Assembly: GCA_900316585.1 (NCBI GenBank)
Contig: ONDM01000006.1
Location: forward strand, 62,001-126,000
DNA from: an uncultured Prevotellaceae bacterium
Lineage (GTDB): Bacteria; Bacteroidota; Bacteroidia; Bacteroidales; Bacteroidaceae
Length of the DNA stretch: 64,000 nt
Direction: 5' to 3'
Below, piece after piece: positions 44,692 through 53,902 of this stretch (position 1 is its first letter; each line of letters starts with the position of its first letter). Made by a program: the position numbers and the translations under genes. A model generated the notes under the pieces. It saw only the letters and a list, made by a program, of their open reading frames with translations. It was not told the DNA's origin and did no database searches.

Positions 44692-45864
44692 ATGAACGCG
44701 TTAAGAAAATATGTCGATAAGATAAAGCCAAACTTTGAGGAGGGCGGCAAACTTCACGCTTTCCGCTCGGTGTTTGATGGTTTCGAGACATTCTTGTTCG
44801 TGCCAAACACTACTGCGAAGAGTGGAGTTAATATCCACGATGCTATTGATAGCAAGCGTATCATGTCTATGGTTGTAATAGCGTTGATTCCATGTGTACT
44901 ATTCGGTATGTACAATGTTGGTTACCAACACTATCTTGCTGCAGGTGTCGATGCTTCTTTTTGGGAGAAGTTTTTCTTTGGATTCTTGGCTGTTTTGCCA
45001 AAAATTATTGTTTCTTATCTTGTAGGTTTGGCCATAGAGTTTGTTGTCGCTCAGTGGAAAAACGAAGAAATTCAAGAAGGTTATCTGGTTACAGGTATGA
45101 TTATTCCTTTGATTATTCCTGTTAATTGTCCACTTTGGATACTTTGCATTGCTATTGCATTCTCTGTAATCTTTGCTAAGGAGATATTTGGTGGAACCGG
45201 TATGAACTTCTTCAATGTTGCACTGATAACTCGTGCATTCTTGTTCTTTGCTTATCCTACTAAGATGTCTGGTGATCAGGTTTGGGTAGCTACAGACAAT
45301 CAGTTCGGCTTTGGTGCTGCTGATAAGATTGCAGACGGTTTTACAGCTGCAACCCCTCTGGGACAGGCTGCTGCAGGTCAGGATGTCACCGCACCTCTTT
45401 CTGATATGATTACAGGTTTCATTCCTGGTTCTATTGGTGAGACTAGCGTAATTGCTATTGCTATAGGTGCTGTTATTTTGCTGTGGACTGGTGTTGCAAG
45501 TTTTAAGACAATGTTCAGTGTCTTTGTTGGTGGTGCTTTGACAGCCCTTCTGTTTAATGGTATAGGTTCTGCAGACAATGTGGTTGCAAACTTGCCTTGG
45601 TATGAGCATCTTGTAGTTGGTGGTTTCTGTTTTGGTGCAGTCTTTATGGCTACAGATCCTGTAACTTCACCACGAACTTCAGGTGGTAAATATATTTACG
45701 GTTTCTTCATTGGTGTATTGGCTATCATTATCCGTGCTTACAACCCTGGTTATCCAGAAGGTATGATGCTAGCAATTCTGATGGGTAACTTGATTGCTCC
45801 TCTGATTGATTACTGTTTCGTTCAGAGTAATATCAACAAACGTTTGAACCGTATTAATAAATAA
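44692..45864 (+). CDS. nqrB: Na+-translocating NADH:quinone reductase subunit B
   Basis: 390 residues, about ten membrane helices; carries covalent FMN and riboflavin and forms much of the Na+ path. Recognised by ALIPCVLFGMYNVGYQ, GFLAVLPKIIVSYLVGLAIE and ATDPVTSPRTSGGKYIYG near the C-terminus. The expected FMN-attachment Thr lies around TPLG in the TAATPLGQA segment (about 222-230). 33 nt after nqrA. Confidence 0.96.
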   Translation: MNALRKYVDKIKPNFEEGGKLHAFRSVFDGFETFLFVPNTTAKSGVNIHDAIDSKRIMSMVVIALIPCVLFGMYNVGYQHYLAAGVDASFWEKFFFGFLAVLPKIIVSYLVGLAIEFVVAQWKNEEIQEGYLVTGMIIPLIIPVNCPLWILCIAIAFSVIFAKEIFGGTGMNFFNVALITRAFLFFAYPTKMSGDQVWVATDNQFGFGAADKIADGFTAATPLGQAAAGQDVTAPLSDMITGFIPGSIGETSVIAIAIGAVILLWTGVASFKTMFSVFVGGALTALLFNGIGSADNVVANLPWYEHLVVGGFCFGAVFMATDPVTSPRTSGGKYIYGFFIGVLAIIIRAYNPGYPEGMMLAILMGNLIAPLIDYCFVQSNINKRLNRINK

Positions 45865-45876
45865 GGAGGATAAGTT

Positions 45877-46563
45877 ATGAAAATGAATACAAATAGTAAT
45901 GTATATACTATAGTATATGCTGCTGTGATGGTAATTATCGTAGCATTCCTTCTGGCATTTGTTTCTTCTTCTTTGAAGGATAGGCAGGATAATAACGTTA
46001 GAAAAGATGTTAAGAAGCAGATTCTTGCTGCTTTGAACATCGATGCTACTGATGCAAATGTTGATGCTACTTATGATCAGGTGATTACAGACAATCTTCT
46101 TAATGGTACAGAGCTGACTCCAGTTCCTTCTGAGGAATTTAAGACATCTTACAACAGTGAGATAAAGTCTGGTAACTACCATGTGTTTGTAGCGAAGCTC
46201 GAGAATGGTGAGACAAAGTATGTTTTCCCTGTTTATGGTGCAGGTCTTTGGGGACCAATTTGGGGCTATGTGTCAGTAAATGAGGACAAGAATTCTGTTT
46301 ATGGAGTAAGTTTCAATCATGAGAGTGAGACTGCAGGCTTGGGTGGTGAAATTACCAACAAGAAAAAATTCCAGGAACAGTTCAAGACAAAGAATGTCCT
46401 TGATGGATCTGGCAATGTAGCTTTGACAGTTGTGAAGAATGGTACTGCTCAGGGAGATAATCAATGTGATGGTATTGCTGGTGCAACCTTGACAAGTAAT
46501 GGTGTAGGTGCTATGCTTATAGGCTCACTTGGCAACTACAAGGATTTTTTAAATAACAAATAA
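45877..46563 (+). CDS. nqrC: Na+-translocating NADH:quinone reductase subunit C
   Basis: 228 residues: one N-terminal membrane helix (about 9-30) and a periplasmic FMN-binding domain with GAGLWGPIWGYV, SETAGLGGEI and the flavinylation motif GIAGATLTSNGVG near 203-215, where the Thr takes FMN. Preceded by AAGGAGGA at 45863-45870, a strong Shine-Dalgarno sequence for Bacteroidota. 12 nt after nqrB. Confidence 0.96.
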   Translation: MKMNTNSNVYTIVYAAVMVIIVAFLLAFVSSSLKDRQDNNVRKDVKKQILAALNIDATDANVDATYDQVITDNLLNGTELTPVPSEEFKTSYNSEIKSGNYHVFVAKLENGETKYVFPVYGAGLWGPIWGYVSVNEDKNSVYGVSFNHESETAGLGGEITNKKKFQEQFKTKNVLDGSGNVALTVVKNGTAQGDNQCDGIAGATLTSNGVGAMLIGSLGNYKDFLNNK

Positions 46564-46580
46564 TTGGAGGGCAATAGAAT

Positions 46581-47210
46581 ATGAGTCAATTATTTTCTAA
46601 AGAGAATAAAGAGGCCTTCTTCGGTCCTCTGTTTGCAAACAATCCAGTTGCCGTTCAGGTATTGGGTATTTGTTCAGCTTTGGCTGTTACAGCAAAGATT
46701 GAGCCTGCTATTGTAATGGGTCTTTCTGTTACTGTAATCGTTGCTTTGTCTAATGTAATCATATCTTTGCTGCGTAAGTCTATTCCTAACCGTATTCGTA
46801 TTATCGTTCAGTTGGTTGTAGTTGCTGCATTGGTAACCATAGTAAGCCAAATTTTGAAGGCTTTTGCTTATGATGTAAGTGTTCAGCTTTCAGTTTACAT
46901 TGGTTTGATTATTACCAACTGTATCCTTATGGGTCGTTTGGAAGCATTTGCCATGCAGAATGGTCCATGGGAGTCATTCCTTGATGGTATTGGTAATGGC
47001 TTAGGATATGCTTGGGTGTTGATAGTTGTTGCATTCTTCCGTGAGCTTTTTGGAAGTGGTACATTATTTGGTTTCCAGGTAATTCCAGAATCATTCTATG
47101 ACTTAGGTTATATGAATTGTGGAATCATGTTAACTCCTGCAGCGTCATTGATCCTTGTAGGTTGTATTATATGGTTCATGAAAGCTCGTGAAGAAAAGGC
47201 TGCTAAGTAA
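46581..47210 (+). CDS. nqrD: Na+-translocating NADH:quinone reductase subunit D
   Basis: 209 residues, six membrane helices; pairs with NqrE around the intramembrane 2Fe-2S centre. Ligand-type cysteines lie in LGICSALAVTAKIE (about 29) and TNCILMGRLEAFA (about 112). GGAGG precedes the ATG. Also related to RnfE; the A-F operon fixes it as NQR. Confidence 0.96.
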   Translation: MSQLFSKENKEAFFGPLFANNPVAVQVLGICSALAVTAKIEPAIVMGLSVTVIVALSNVIISLLRKSIPNRIRIIVQLVVVAALVTIVSQILKAFAYDVSVQLSVYIGLIITNCILMGRLEAFAMQNGPWESFLDGIGNGLGYAWVLIVVAFFRELFGSGTLFGFQVIPESFYDLGYMNCGIMLTPAASLILVGCIIWFMKAREEKAAK

Positions 47211-47242
47211 GTAATACACATATTTAAAAAGAAAACAGAATT

Positions 47243-47869
47243 ATGGAACATTTCTTTAGTTTATTGGTCCGCTCTATTTTCGTGGACAACATGATTTTCG
47301 CCTTCTTCTTGGGTATGTGCTCTTACTTGGCTGTATCTAAGAATGTGAAAACTGCTTTAGGACTAGGTTGTGCTGTTATCTTCGTAGAAGTTGTAACACT
47401 TCCTGTGAACTATTTATTGCAGACAAAGGTTTTAGGTCCTAACTGTCTTATTGAAGGCGTAGACCTAAGTTTCTTGAGTTTTATCCTTTTCATTGCTGTC
47501 ATTGCAGGTATTGTTCAGCTGGTTGAGATGATTGTAGAACGCTATTCTCCATCCTTGTATGCCAGTTTGGGTATCTTTTTGCCTTTGATTGCTGTAAACT
47601 GTGCTATCATGGGTGCCTCTTTGTTCATGCAGCAGCGTGTGACCATGGATCCTAGTAGTACACAAGCTATTTCTAACATTGGAGACGCATTTGCATATGC
47701 TATCGGTTCAGGTATAGGATGGTTGGTTGCTATTGTTTGTCTGGCTGCAATTCGCGAGAAAATGGATTATTGTGATGTGCCAAAGCCTTTGCGTGGTTTG
47801 GGTATTACCTTTATCACTGTTGGCCTTATGGCGATGGCATTCATGTGTTTCTCTGGTCTTAACTTGTAA
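47243..47869 (+). CDS. nqrE: Na+-translocating NADH:quinone reductase subunit E
   Basis: 208 residues, six membrane helices, the inverted-topology partner of NqrD. Conserved [18 protein letters not shown] (Cys about 26) and [11 protein letters not shown] (about 120) bring the other two cysteines of the membrane 2Fe-2S site. Homologous to RnfA. 32 nt after nqrD. Confidence 0.96.
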   Translation: MEHFFSLLVRSIFVDNMIFAFFLGMCSYLAVSKNVKTALGLGCAVIFVEVVTLPVNYLLQTKVLGPNCLIEGVDLSFLSFILFIAVIAGIVQLVEMIVERYSPSLYASLGIFLPLIAVNCAIMGASLFMQQRVTMDPSSTQAISNIGDAFAYAIGSGIGWLVAIVCLAAIREKMDYCDVPKPLRGLGITFITVGLMAMAFMCFSGLNL

Positions 47870-47887
47870 TAAAAGAAAGGAAAAACT

Positions 47888-49162
47888 ATGGATATGAATT
47901 TTATTTTAGCAAGTATTGGGGTCTTCCTGGTGATTATCCTCGTTCTTGTTGTGATTTTGTTGGTAGCCAAAAATTACCTTTCTCCAAGTGGACCGGTAAA
48001 AATTACTATCAATGGTGATAATGAATTGGAAGTAGAGTCTGGTTCTTCTTTGCTGACAACTCTGTCTCAAAATGGTGTATTCTTACCTTCAGCTTGTGGT
48101 GGTAAGGGAGCCTGTGGCCAGTGTAAGTGTCAGGTCCTTTCTGGTGGCGGTGAGATACTTCCTTCTGAAAAGGGTTTCTTTACTCGTAAAGAGCAGAAGG
48201 CTAATTGGCGCCTAGGCTGTCAGGTTAAGGTTAAACAAGATATGGGAATTAAGGTCTCTGAATCTGTAATGGGTGTTAAAGAGTGGGAGTGTACAGTTAT
48301 CTCTAACAAGAATGTTGCTTCCTTCATTAAGCATTTTGTTGTTCAGTTGCCTCCTGGAGAACATATGGACTTTATTCCAGGTTCTTACGCGCAGATTAAG
48401 ATTCCAGAGTATGATATCGATTACAATCGTGACATGGATAAAGAGCTGATAGGTGATTTGTATGTTCCGACATGGCAGAAATTCGGTATTTTTGGATTGA
48501 AGCAGATAAACGATACACCTACTATTCGTGCGTACTCTATGGCGAACTACCCAGAAGAGGGTGATATTATATCTTTGACAGTTCGTATTGCAACTCCACC
48601 ATTCAAGCCAAAAGATCAGGGCCCTGGATTCCAGGATGTGCCATGTGGTATTGCCTCTACCTATATCTTTAGTTTGAAACCAGGTGATAAGGTTGTGATG
48701 TCAGGACCTTATGGAGATTTCCATCCTGTATTTGATTCTAAGAGAGAAATGATTTGGGTCGGCGGTGGAGCAGGTATGGCTCCTTTGCGTTCACAAATTA
48801 TGCATATGTTGAAGACTTTACATACACGTGACCGTGAAATGCATTATTTCTATGGTGCTCGTGCTATTGATGAAGTGTTCTTTATGGAGGACTTCTTGGA
48901 ATTAGAGAAGGAGTATCCAAACTTCCATTTCCATTTGGCATTAGACCGTCCAGATCCTAAGGCTGACTCTTTGGGTGTAAAGTATACTCCAGGTTTCATT
49001 GCCAATGTTTTGGGTGATACTTATTTGAAGCAGCATGAGGAACCAGAGGAAATCGAATACTATCTTTGCGGACCTCCAATGATGGCTAAGACAGTTTTGG
49101 ATCTACTTCATAGTTTAGGAGTAGAGGATGATATGATTCGTTTCGATAACTTTGGTGGTTAA
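47888..49162 (+). CDS. nqrF: Na+-translocating NADH:quinone reductase subunit F
   Basis: 424-residue electron entry subunit. N-terminal membrane helix (about 5-28), a 2Fe-2S ferredoxin domain with Cys70, Cys76, Cys79 and Cys111 (SACGGKGACGQCKC, LGCQV), then an FAD/NADH reductase with RAYSMANYP (FAD), GGGAGMAPLRS (NADH) and YYLCGPPMM. The family C-terminus FDNFGG is intact. Last gene of the operon; a strong terminator follows. Confidence 0.98.
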   Translation: MDMNFILASIGVFLVIILVLVVILLVAKNYLSPSGPVKITINGDNELEVESGSSLLTTLSQNGVFLPSACGGKGACGQCKCQVLSGGGEILPSEKGFFTRKEQKANWRLGCQVKVKQDMGIKVSESVMGVKEWECTVISNKNVASFIKHFVVQLPPGEHMDFIPGSYAQIKIPEYDIDYNRDMDKELIGDLYVPTWQKFGIFGLKQINDTPTIRAYSMANYPEEGDIISLTVRIATPPFKPKDQGPGFQDVPCGIASTYIFSLKPGDKVVMSGPYGDFHPVFDSKREMIWVGGGAGMAPLRSQIMHMLKTLHTRDREMHYFYGARAIDEVFFMEDFLELEKEYPNFHFHLALDRPDPKADSLGVKYTPGFIANVLGDTYLKQHEEPEEIEYYLCGPPMMAKTVLDLLHSLGVEDDMIRFDNFGG

Positions 49163-49184
49163 TCCGTCATATCGGACAATATTT

Positions 49185-49219
49185 AAAAAGGTGACTGAAA
49201 TTTTTTCAGTCACCTTTTT
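49185..49219 (+). terminator. Terminator of the nqr operon, overlapping the next promoter
   Basis: 16-bp perfect stem AAAAAGGTGACTGAAA/TTTCAGTCACCTTTTT with a 3-nt loop. The -7 box of the next gene begins 6 nt after it. Confidence 0.95.
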
Positions 49220-49224
49220 TTGTT

Positions 49225-49232
49225 TATTTTTG
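49225..49232 (+). promoter_or_regulatory. -7 box TATTTTTG of the DUF5686-AraC unit (leaderless type)
   Basis: TAnnTTTG match whose G is 6 nt before the ATG at 49238, so little or no leader is expected. An in-frame ATG at 49220 lies upstream of the box and is rejected. Confidence 0.7.
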
Positions 49233-49237
49233 CATCT

Positions 49238-51319
49238 ATGAAGGTTAAAAGTGAATTTTTAATTACTTTTTTTTGTTTGTTTTGTCTTCTGGTATTTTCA
49301 ATACCCTCATATGCCAAAAGGACAAATGATACACTTTTGCTTAAACTTTTCGAGAATGCGGAAAAATATGATAAGTCTATTCGTAGTTTCAAATCTGAAT
49401 TATATATAAAAGGAGTTTTACATTTAAAGCATAGAAATCGGTTTTTACGGCGAGTACCTCAGAGTAGAATTTTTCCCAAAGATGTGAAGGATTATATAGG
49501 TGAAAGCATCGGTTCTCTTGATTACACTGCACCTTTTACATTTGATCGCCATGTTGAGGCGGTTTCGGGTACATTCCCAGATATGAAACAGGATACAGAT
49601 ATGTTGCTTGATTTCTTTAATCTCACTATTTATCGTGAATCCTTGATTGAGGATCATTTACTTTCCCCGTTTTGTGAGAAGAATAGCAATTTTTATAAAT
49701 ATAGACAGGATTCTATTAGAGGGAACCATGCTTATTATAGTTATAGCCCAAAATATAATAATACTCAGCTTGTAAAAGGAACGTTTGTTTTGAATACACA
49801 GTTGATGGTGATAGAAAAGGTTTCTTTTTCAGGTAAATATGAATTTTTGAAATTTGATATGACTGTCAACATGGGTGGAATGGGCTTCTATATTTATTTG
49901 CCAGTGGATTATCACTTTAATTTTAAATTCAGTTTCATTGGCAATAAATTAGAAGGGGAGTATAGGGTGCTTCAAAGTTATACTAATTTAGAGCATGTGT
50001 TCGAACCTGTTATGTCCAAGAGTACAAATAAATATGATTTGTCAGAACGTTATTCTCATACTGTCGATGTTTCAAAAGCCAGAATTGATTCAGCTTTTGT
50101 AGCTAGCCATCGTTTACTTCCGTTAGAGGCAGAGGAACAAGACATTTATGCGCGTTGGGCTCATCGTCAAGATTCTATCAGCAAATTGCCGCTCCCTCCC
50201 AAAAGACGTAGGACATTTGGTGATTTTGCAGATGATGTTCTTTTTAGCCATTCATATATTAATTTAGGAAAGCAATTAGGTAGGTTACGTGTTAATCCGT
50301 TACTAGATATTGGTTTATTCAATTATTCTAGTACTCGTGGATATTCTTACCGTCAGGATTTTAAATATGTATATCAATTTTCAGACCAGCGTGAGATTGT
50401 TATTAGACCACGAATAGGCTATAATATAAAATACAAGCAACTCTTTTGGCGACTCATCGCCCGTTATGAGTATTGGCCTAGAAAGCAAGGAACTATAGAA
50501 GTGGAAATAGGTAATGGAAATCGTATTCGAGGTGCTATTAACAAAAATATAAATGGAAGTTTCTTTTCTGACAACTATATTCATCTGAAACATGAAATAG
50601 AATTGTTTAACGGTATGGATTTGGATTTGGGTTTGGTCTTCCATGATCGTCAACCATGGAAATTATCAGAAGAACAGGCTGCTGAGCTAAACTTACGTGG
50701 ACATTACAAATCATTTTCTCCTAATATTCATTTGGAATATACTCCGGGACAATATTATTATATGAATGGTAATAAAAAACAAGATGTATATAGTCCCTAT
50801 CCGACTTTTGCAGTTGACTGGGAAGGCGGTTTTAAACATGTATTAGGAAGTACAAGCCGTTATGAACGAGTGGAGCTAGATGTGAGTTATGAGTGGAATA
50901 TGGATACTATGCATAAGATCTCATGGCGTTTAGGAGGTGGAAAGTTTACAAATAAAAGTAATCTAGAGTTTGTCGAGTATCATAATTTCAGGAAGTATTA
51001 TCTTCCTGAAAGCTGGGAGGATGAACTAGGGGGACGCTTTACATTACTTGATTCTCATTGGTTTAACGAATCTTTGTATTATCTGCGAGGGCACATTATA
51101 TATGAAAGTCCACTCTTACTTCTAGGACAAATTGGTACTACTTGGGTTCAACGAGAACGGCTTTATGGAAGTGCCTTGCATACGGATATCTTTAGTAATT
51201 ATTTTGAATTTGGTTATGGCTTTTCAACACATATTTTTGATTTAGGTTTTTACGTCTCATTTATGAATGGGAAATATAATGAAATTGGCGTAAAATATAA
51301 TTTTACTTTATTCCATTAA
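49238..51319 (+). CDS. DUF5686-family outer-membrane protein
   Basis: 693 residues from the ATG at 49238. Signal peptide 1-25 (SEFLITFFCLFCLLVFSIP...YA), a periplasmic part (about 30-330) and a C-terminal half of alternating hydrophobic strands rich in Tyr, Arg and Asn ending in GVKYNFTLFH, as in outer-membrane beta-barrels. DUF5686 proteins are widespread in Bacteroidota; the role is not established. The AraC regulator starts 1 nt after the stop. Confidence 0.85.
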   Translation: MKVKSEFLITFFCLFCLLVFSIPSYAKRTNDTLLLKLFENAEKYDKSIRSFKSELYIKGVLHLKHRNRFLRRVPQSRIFPKDVKDYIGESIGSLDYTAPFTFDRHVEAVSGTFPDMKQDTDMLLDFFNLTIYRESLIEDHLLSPFCEKNSNFYKYRQDSIRGNHAYYSYSPKYNNTQLVKGTFVLNTQLMVIEKVSFSGKYEFLKFDMTVNMGGMGFYIYLPVDYHFNFKFSFIGNKLEGEYRVLQSYTNLEHVFEPVMSKSTNKYDLSERYSHTVDVSKARIDSAFVASHRLLPLEAEEQDIYARWAHRQDSISKLPLPPKRRRTFGDFADDVLFSHSYINLGKQLGRLRVNPLLDIGLFNYSSTRGYSYRQDFKYVYQFSDQREIVIRPRIGYNIKYKQLFWRLIARYEYWPRKQGTIEVEIGNGNRIRGAINKNINGSFFSDNYIHLKHEIELFNGMDLDLGLVFHDRQPWKLSEEQAAELNLRGHYKSFSPNIHLEYTPGQYYYMNGNKKQDVYSPYPTFAVDWEGGFKHVLGSTSRYERVELDVSYEWNMDTMHKISWRLGGGKFTNKSNLEFVEYHNFRKYYLPESWEDELGGRFTLLDSHWFNESLYYLRGHIIYESPLLLLGQIGTTWVQRERLYGSALHTDIFSNYFEFGYGFSTHIFDLGFYVSFMNGKYNEIGVKYNFTLFH

Positions 51320-51320
51320 T

Positions 51321-52220
51321 ATGAAAAATGTAGATGAATTAGATTTCTCAAAATTGCCGACGTCTATCAGTGATGCCCAGATAGAAGGTAAAATTATGGC
51401 AATAGACAACATTGGTCGCGCTATTGATTCAAATAAACGCGCAATGGCTGAATCATATTGTTATCCGACTAAGACAGATTTGATTATAATTGTATTTTGT
51501 CTGAAAGGTTCAGCTCATTTTCATGTAAATCTTAAAGATGTGAGCCTGGAGCCTATGCATTTGATGGTGATGTTGTCTGGATTTATTTTTGAAGTAGAAC
51601 AAGTGAGTGAGGATTTTGAAGGTGTAATCATTTTAAATAATCCAGATGGAATGGCTTTAAATGACGAGGCTATAGTATCCGTATCTTTACGTCGTATCAT
51701 GGCTGAGAATGGAACAGTTCTAGTAACTGATCAACAATTTGAGAAATTGATGGTTATGTATAACTTGTTTAAACAAGCTCTTCAAGATACAGAGAATCCG
51801 TTCAGGAATCAGATTGTTCAGCGTTTATGTCAGGTTATTACTTACTATGCATGTGGAGTTTTTCAAGAATCACCTATTGCTAAGATTGATAGGGTAAAAA
51901 GTCGTAAAGAAGAAATCTTTGATAAATTTATCTTGTTAGTTGAACAAGAATATACTCATGAACGTCGTATTATTTATTATGCAGATAAATTGAATTTGTC
52001 CCCCAAATATTTGAGTACTGTTGTTAAGGAAGCAAGTGGAAAATATGCAAGTGATTGGATTGATGACTATGTGGTATTGGAAGCTAAAGCCCTTTTGAAA
52101 AAAGGGGGATTAAATATCCAGCAAATCTCTGATAGGTTGAATTTTCCTAACCAGAGTTTTTTTGGACGCTACTTCAAGAAGCAGACGGGTTATTCCCCGA
52201 AGGACTATCGGAATTTGTAG
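51321..52220 (+). CDS. AraC-family transcriptional regulator
   Basis: 299 residues. N-terminal cupin-like half (about 45-160), linker, and a C-terminal double helix-turn-helix (about 205-299: IIYYADKLNLSPKYLSTVVKE, INIQQISDRLN-type second helix pair, FFGRYFKKQTGYSPKDYR). It begins 1 nt after the outer-membrane protein gene. Effector and targets unknown. Its last 47 nt overlap the convergent TRIC-family gene. Confidence 0.92.
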   Translation: MKNVDELDFSKLPTSISDAQIEGKIMAIDNIGRAIDSNKRAMAESYCYPTKTDLIIIVFCLKGSAHFHVNLKDVSLEPMHLMVMLSGFIFEVEQVSEDFEGVIILNNPDGMALNDEAIVSVSLRRIMAENGTVLVTDQQFEKLMVMYNLFKQALQDTENPFRNQIVQRLCQVITYYACGVFQESPIAKIDRVKSRKEEIFDKFILLVEQEYTHERRIIYYADKLNLSPKYLSTVVKEASGKYASDWIDDYVVLEAKALLKKGGLNIQQISDRLNFPNQSFFGRYFKKQTGYSPKDYRNL

Positions 52221-52848
52221 TTTCTTTTTCATGTGCTAAAGGATCAGAAAGTGTAGGTAGTGAGATGTGTTTAGCATCAGCAAAATATCGTAAGAGAAAA
52301 ACCCCAGCTCCACTAATTAGTGATGTGATTTGTTCTCCAAGCCCAATCCACATGCAAACGCCATAAATCAGTCCTCCAAATACACAAGCCATAGCATATA
52401 TTTCTTTGCGGAAAATAAGAGGGACTTCATTGATAAATACATCTCTTAAGACGCCTCCTGCAGAACCTGTAATTGTGCCCATAATGATGGCAACCCATAG
52501 CGGGAATCCTAGAGACAGTGTTTTTTCAATACCAACTCCAGTAAATAGTGCCAAACCTAAAGTGTCGAAGAGGAAAAGTGTAGAATGTTGACTTACAAGG
52601 TACTTGCTGAAAAGTAATACTGTGATAAATGCAACAAAGGTTTCAATGAAATAAATGCTGTTTTCCATCCAAAAAGGGGTAATGCCTAGCATCATATCTC
52701 GTATAGTACCTCCTCCTACAGCGGTTATAAGTCCTATTATAAAAGCTCCAAACCAATCAAATTTTTTGCCTGCTGCTAACCGTATGCCTGAAATGGCAAA
52801 AGCATATGTTCCAACAAATTCTAGAACATCTGTCAGTGTTATATCCAT
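52174..52848 (-). CDS. TRIC/UPF0126-family cation channel-like membrane protein
   Basis: 224 residues, seven hydrophobic segments, with the duplicated glycine signatures AVGGGTIRDMMLG (about 42-54) and GSAGGVLRDVFINEVP (about 126-141) of the bacterial TRIC (YadS/YicG) family, which form trimeric K+/Na+-type channels. The C-terminal 25 residues are polar and lie in the overlap with the AraC gene. Second gene after DUF1460 (11-nt gap). Confidence 0.92.
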   Translation of the reverse strand: MDITLTDVLEFVGTYAFAISGIRLAAGKKFDWFGAFIIGLITAVGGGTIRDMMLGITPFWMENSIYFIETFVAFITVLLFSKYLVSQHSTLFLFDTLGLALFTGVGIEKTLSLGFPLWVAIIMGTITGSAGGVLRDVFINEVPLIFRKEIYAMACVFGGLIYGVCMWIGLGEQITSLISGAGVFLLRYFADAKHISLPTLSDPLAHEKETTNSDSPSGNNPSAS

Positions 52849-52859
52849 TTTGTGTATTG

Positions 52860-53804
52860 TTATTTGACAACTCGAACTATGCGAATTCCTAGGTTGCTTT
52901 TTCTCCCTTTAGAGTAATCATATAGAGTGGTAGGATCAATCCATACTGATTTATGTATCTGTGATGCATTTAATAAATGAAGTTTTCCTTTTTGCCAAAC
53001 AGCCATACCTAGATGTGAAGTATCCAAACCATCTTTAGAAGTAATAAGAGCTAGTATGTCTCCTGATTTTATATCTGAAAGTTGTTCTGCATTTTGATTT
53101 AAAAGATTTTTAGGAATATAGCGGACTTTTATGCCTTTGAATTCCTGTTCCTGTTCTTTAATGGCTTTTATATCTTGTGAATTCCCTTTTAATCTGCTGT
53201 AATTTTCAGGGTGTGTACTCATGTAATGAATGTCTTGGTTCTGGATTGCTGTAAAGGGTGTCCTTTCATGAGTTATTTCATATACAAATCCCTTTTTCTC
53301 ATTGTCGGCAATCCATTGGGTGAAATAATGAAGTCGAGAAGGGTATCCATTTATGATTCCACTTCGATACCTTAGTTGGCAAAGAATATTGCAGAATCCA
53401 GCAAAAGATCTAATGTCTTTTTGATCACATACAGTTAATGCTACACATGTTTCAATAAATGTGGTACAATCAAGTTCACGGGTATTAACAATTAGAACCT
53501 CTTCTTGCCCTTTTTCTAATGTGTGAGCCACATAAGGTATGCCTATGAAGGATTTGCCAAAGAAGAGCATTCGGTTATCATTTGAAGGGAGTTCCCTTAC
53601 TTCTTGCAGGAGTTTTTCAATAGTAACACTATCTTCTTTTTCATAGATTGTACCTATAGGAATAGAGCATCCTTTTGGTGAAATGGAATCAGTAGTCTGA
53701 GTCCCATCTGGCATTATATGAGAAGAAGTAGGTTGTTCACTGCATGTCCAAGCCAATATAGGAACTAACAAGAAGTTTATGAGTAGTAGATGTTTCTTTT
53801 TCAT
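52860..53804 (-). CDS. DUF1460 protein (NlpC/P60-like amidase), exported
   Basis: 314 residues with a signal peptide ending near ILAWTCS; the Cys may be lipid-modified. The DUF1460 domain has a candidate nucleophile Cys in NTRELDCTTFIET and a His in TSHLGMAVW, as in N-acetylmuramoyl-L-alanine amidase-type cell-wall hydrolases. Probably trims or recycles peptidoglycan in the periplasm. The -7 box is 5 nt from the ATG. Confidence 0.88.
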   Translation of the reverse strand: MKKKHLLLINFLLVPILAWTCSEQPTSSHIMPDGTQTTDSISPKGCSIPIGTIYEKEDSVTIEKLLQEVRELPSNDNRMLFFGKSFIGIPYVAHTLEKGQEEVLIVNTRELDCTTFIETCVALTVCDQKDIRSFAGFCNILCQLRYRSGIINGYPSRLHYFTQWIADNEKKGFVYEITHERTPFTAIQNQDIHYMSTHPENYSRLKGNSQDIKAIKEQEQEFKGIKVRYIPKNLLNQNAEQLSDIKSGDILALITSKDGLDTSHLGMAVWQKGKLHLLNASQIHKSVWIDPTTLYDYSKGRKSNLGIRIVRVVK

Positions 53805-53808
53805 GTTG

Positions 53809-53816
53809 CAAAAATA
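53809..53816 (-). promoter_or_regulatory. -7 box TATTTTTG of DUF1460-TRIC (leaderless type)
   Basis: TAnnTTTG match on the minus strand with only 4 nt between the box and the ATG at 53804. Confidence 0.7.
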
Positions 53817-53890
53817 GGAACTTTTTAGTGAAAGATGTTAAGATTATCTAAACTATTTTTCGGAAAAGAACATTGTAGTTAAAGTTAACT

Positions 53891-53898
53891 TAAATTTG
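53891..53898 (+). promoter_or_regulatory. -7 box TAAATTTG of the MATE gene (leaderless type)
   Basis: TAnnTTTG match with only 4 nt between the box and the ATG at 53903. Confidence 0.65.
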
Positions 53899-53902
53899 AA
53901 GC

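Noticed and set aside
44899..45609. 236-codon minus-strand ORF within nqrB
   Set aside because: Antisense to nqrB; Cys/Asn/Thr-rich low-quality product typical of a reversed membrane-protein gene.
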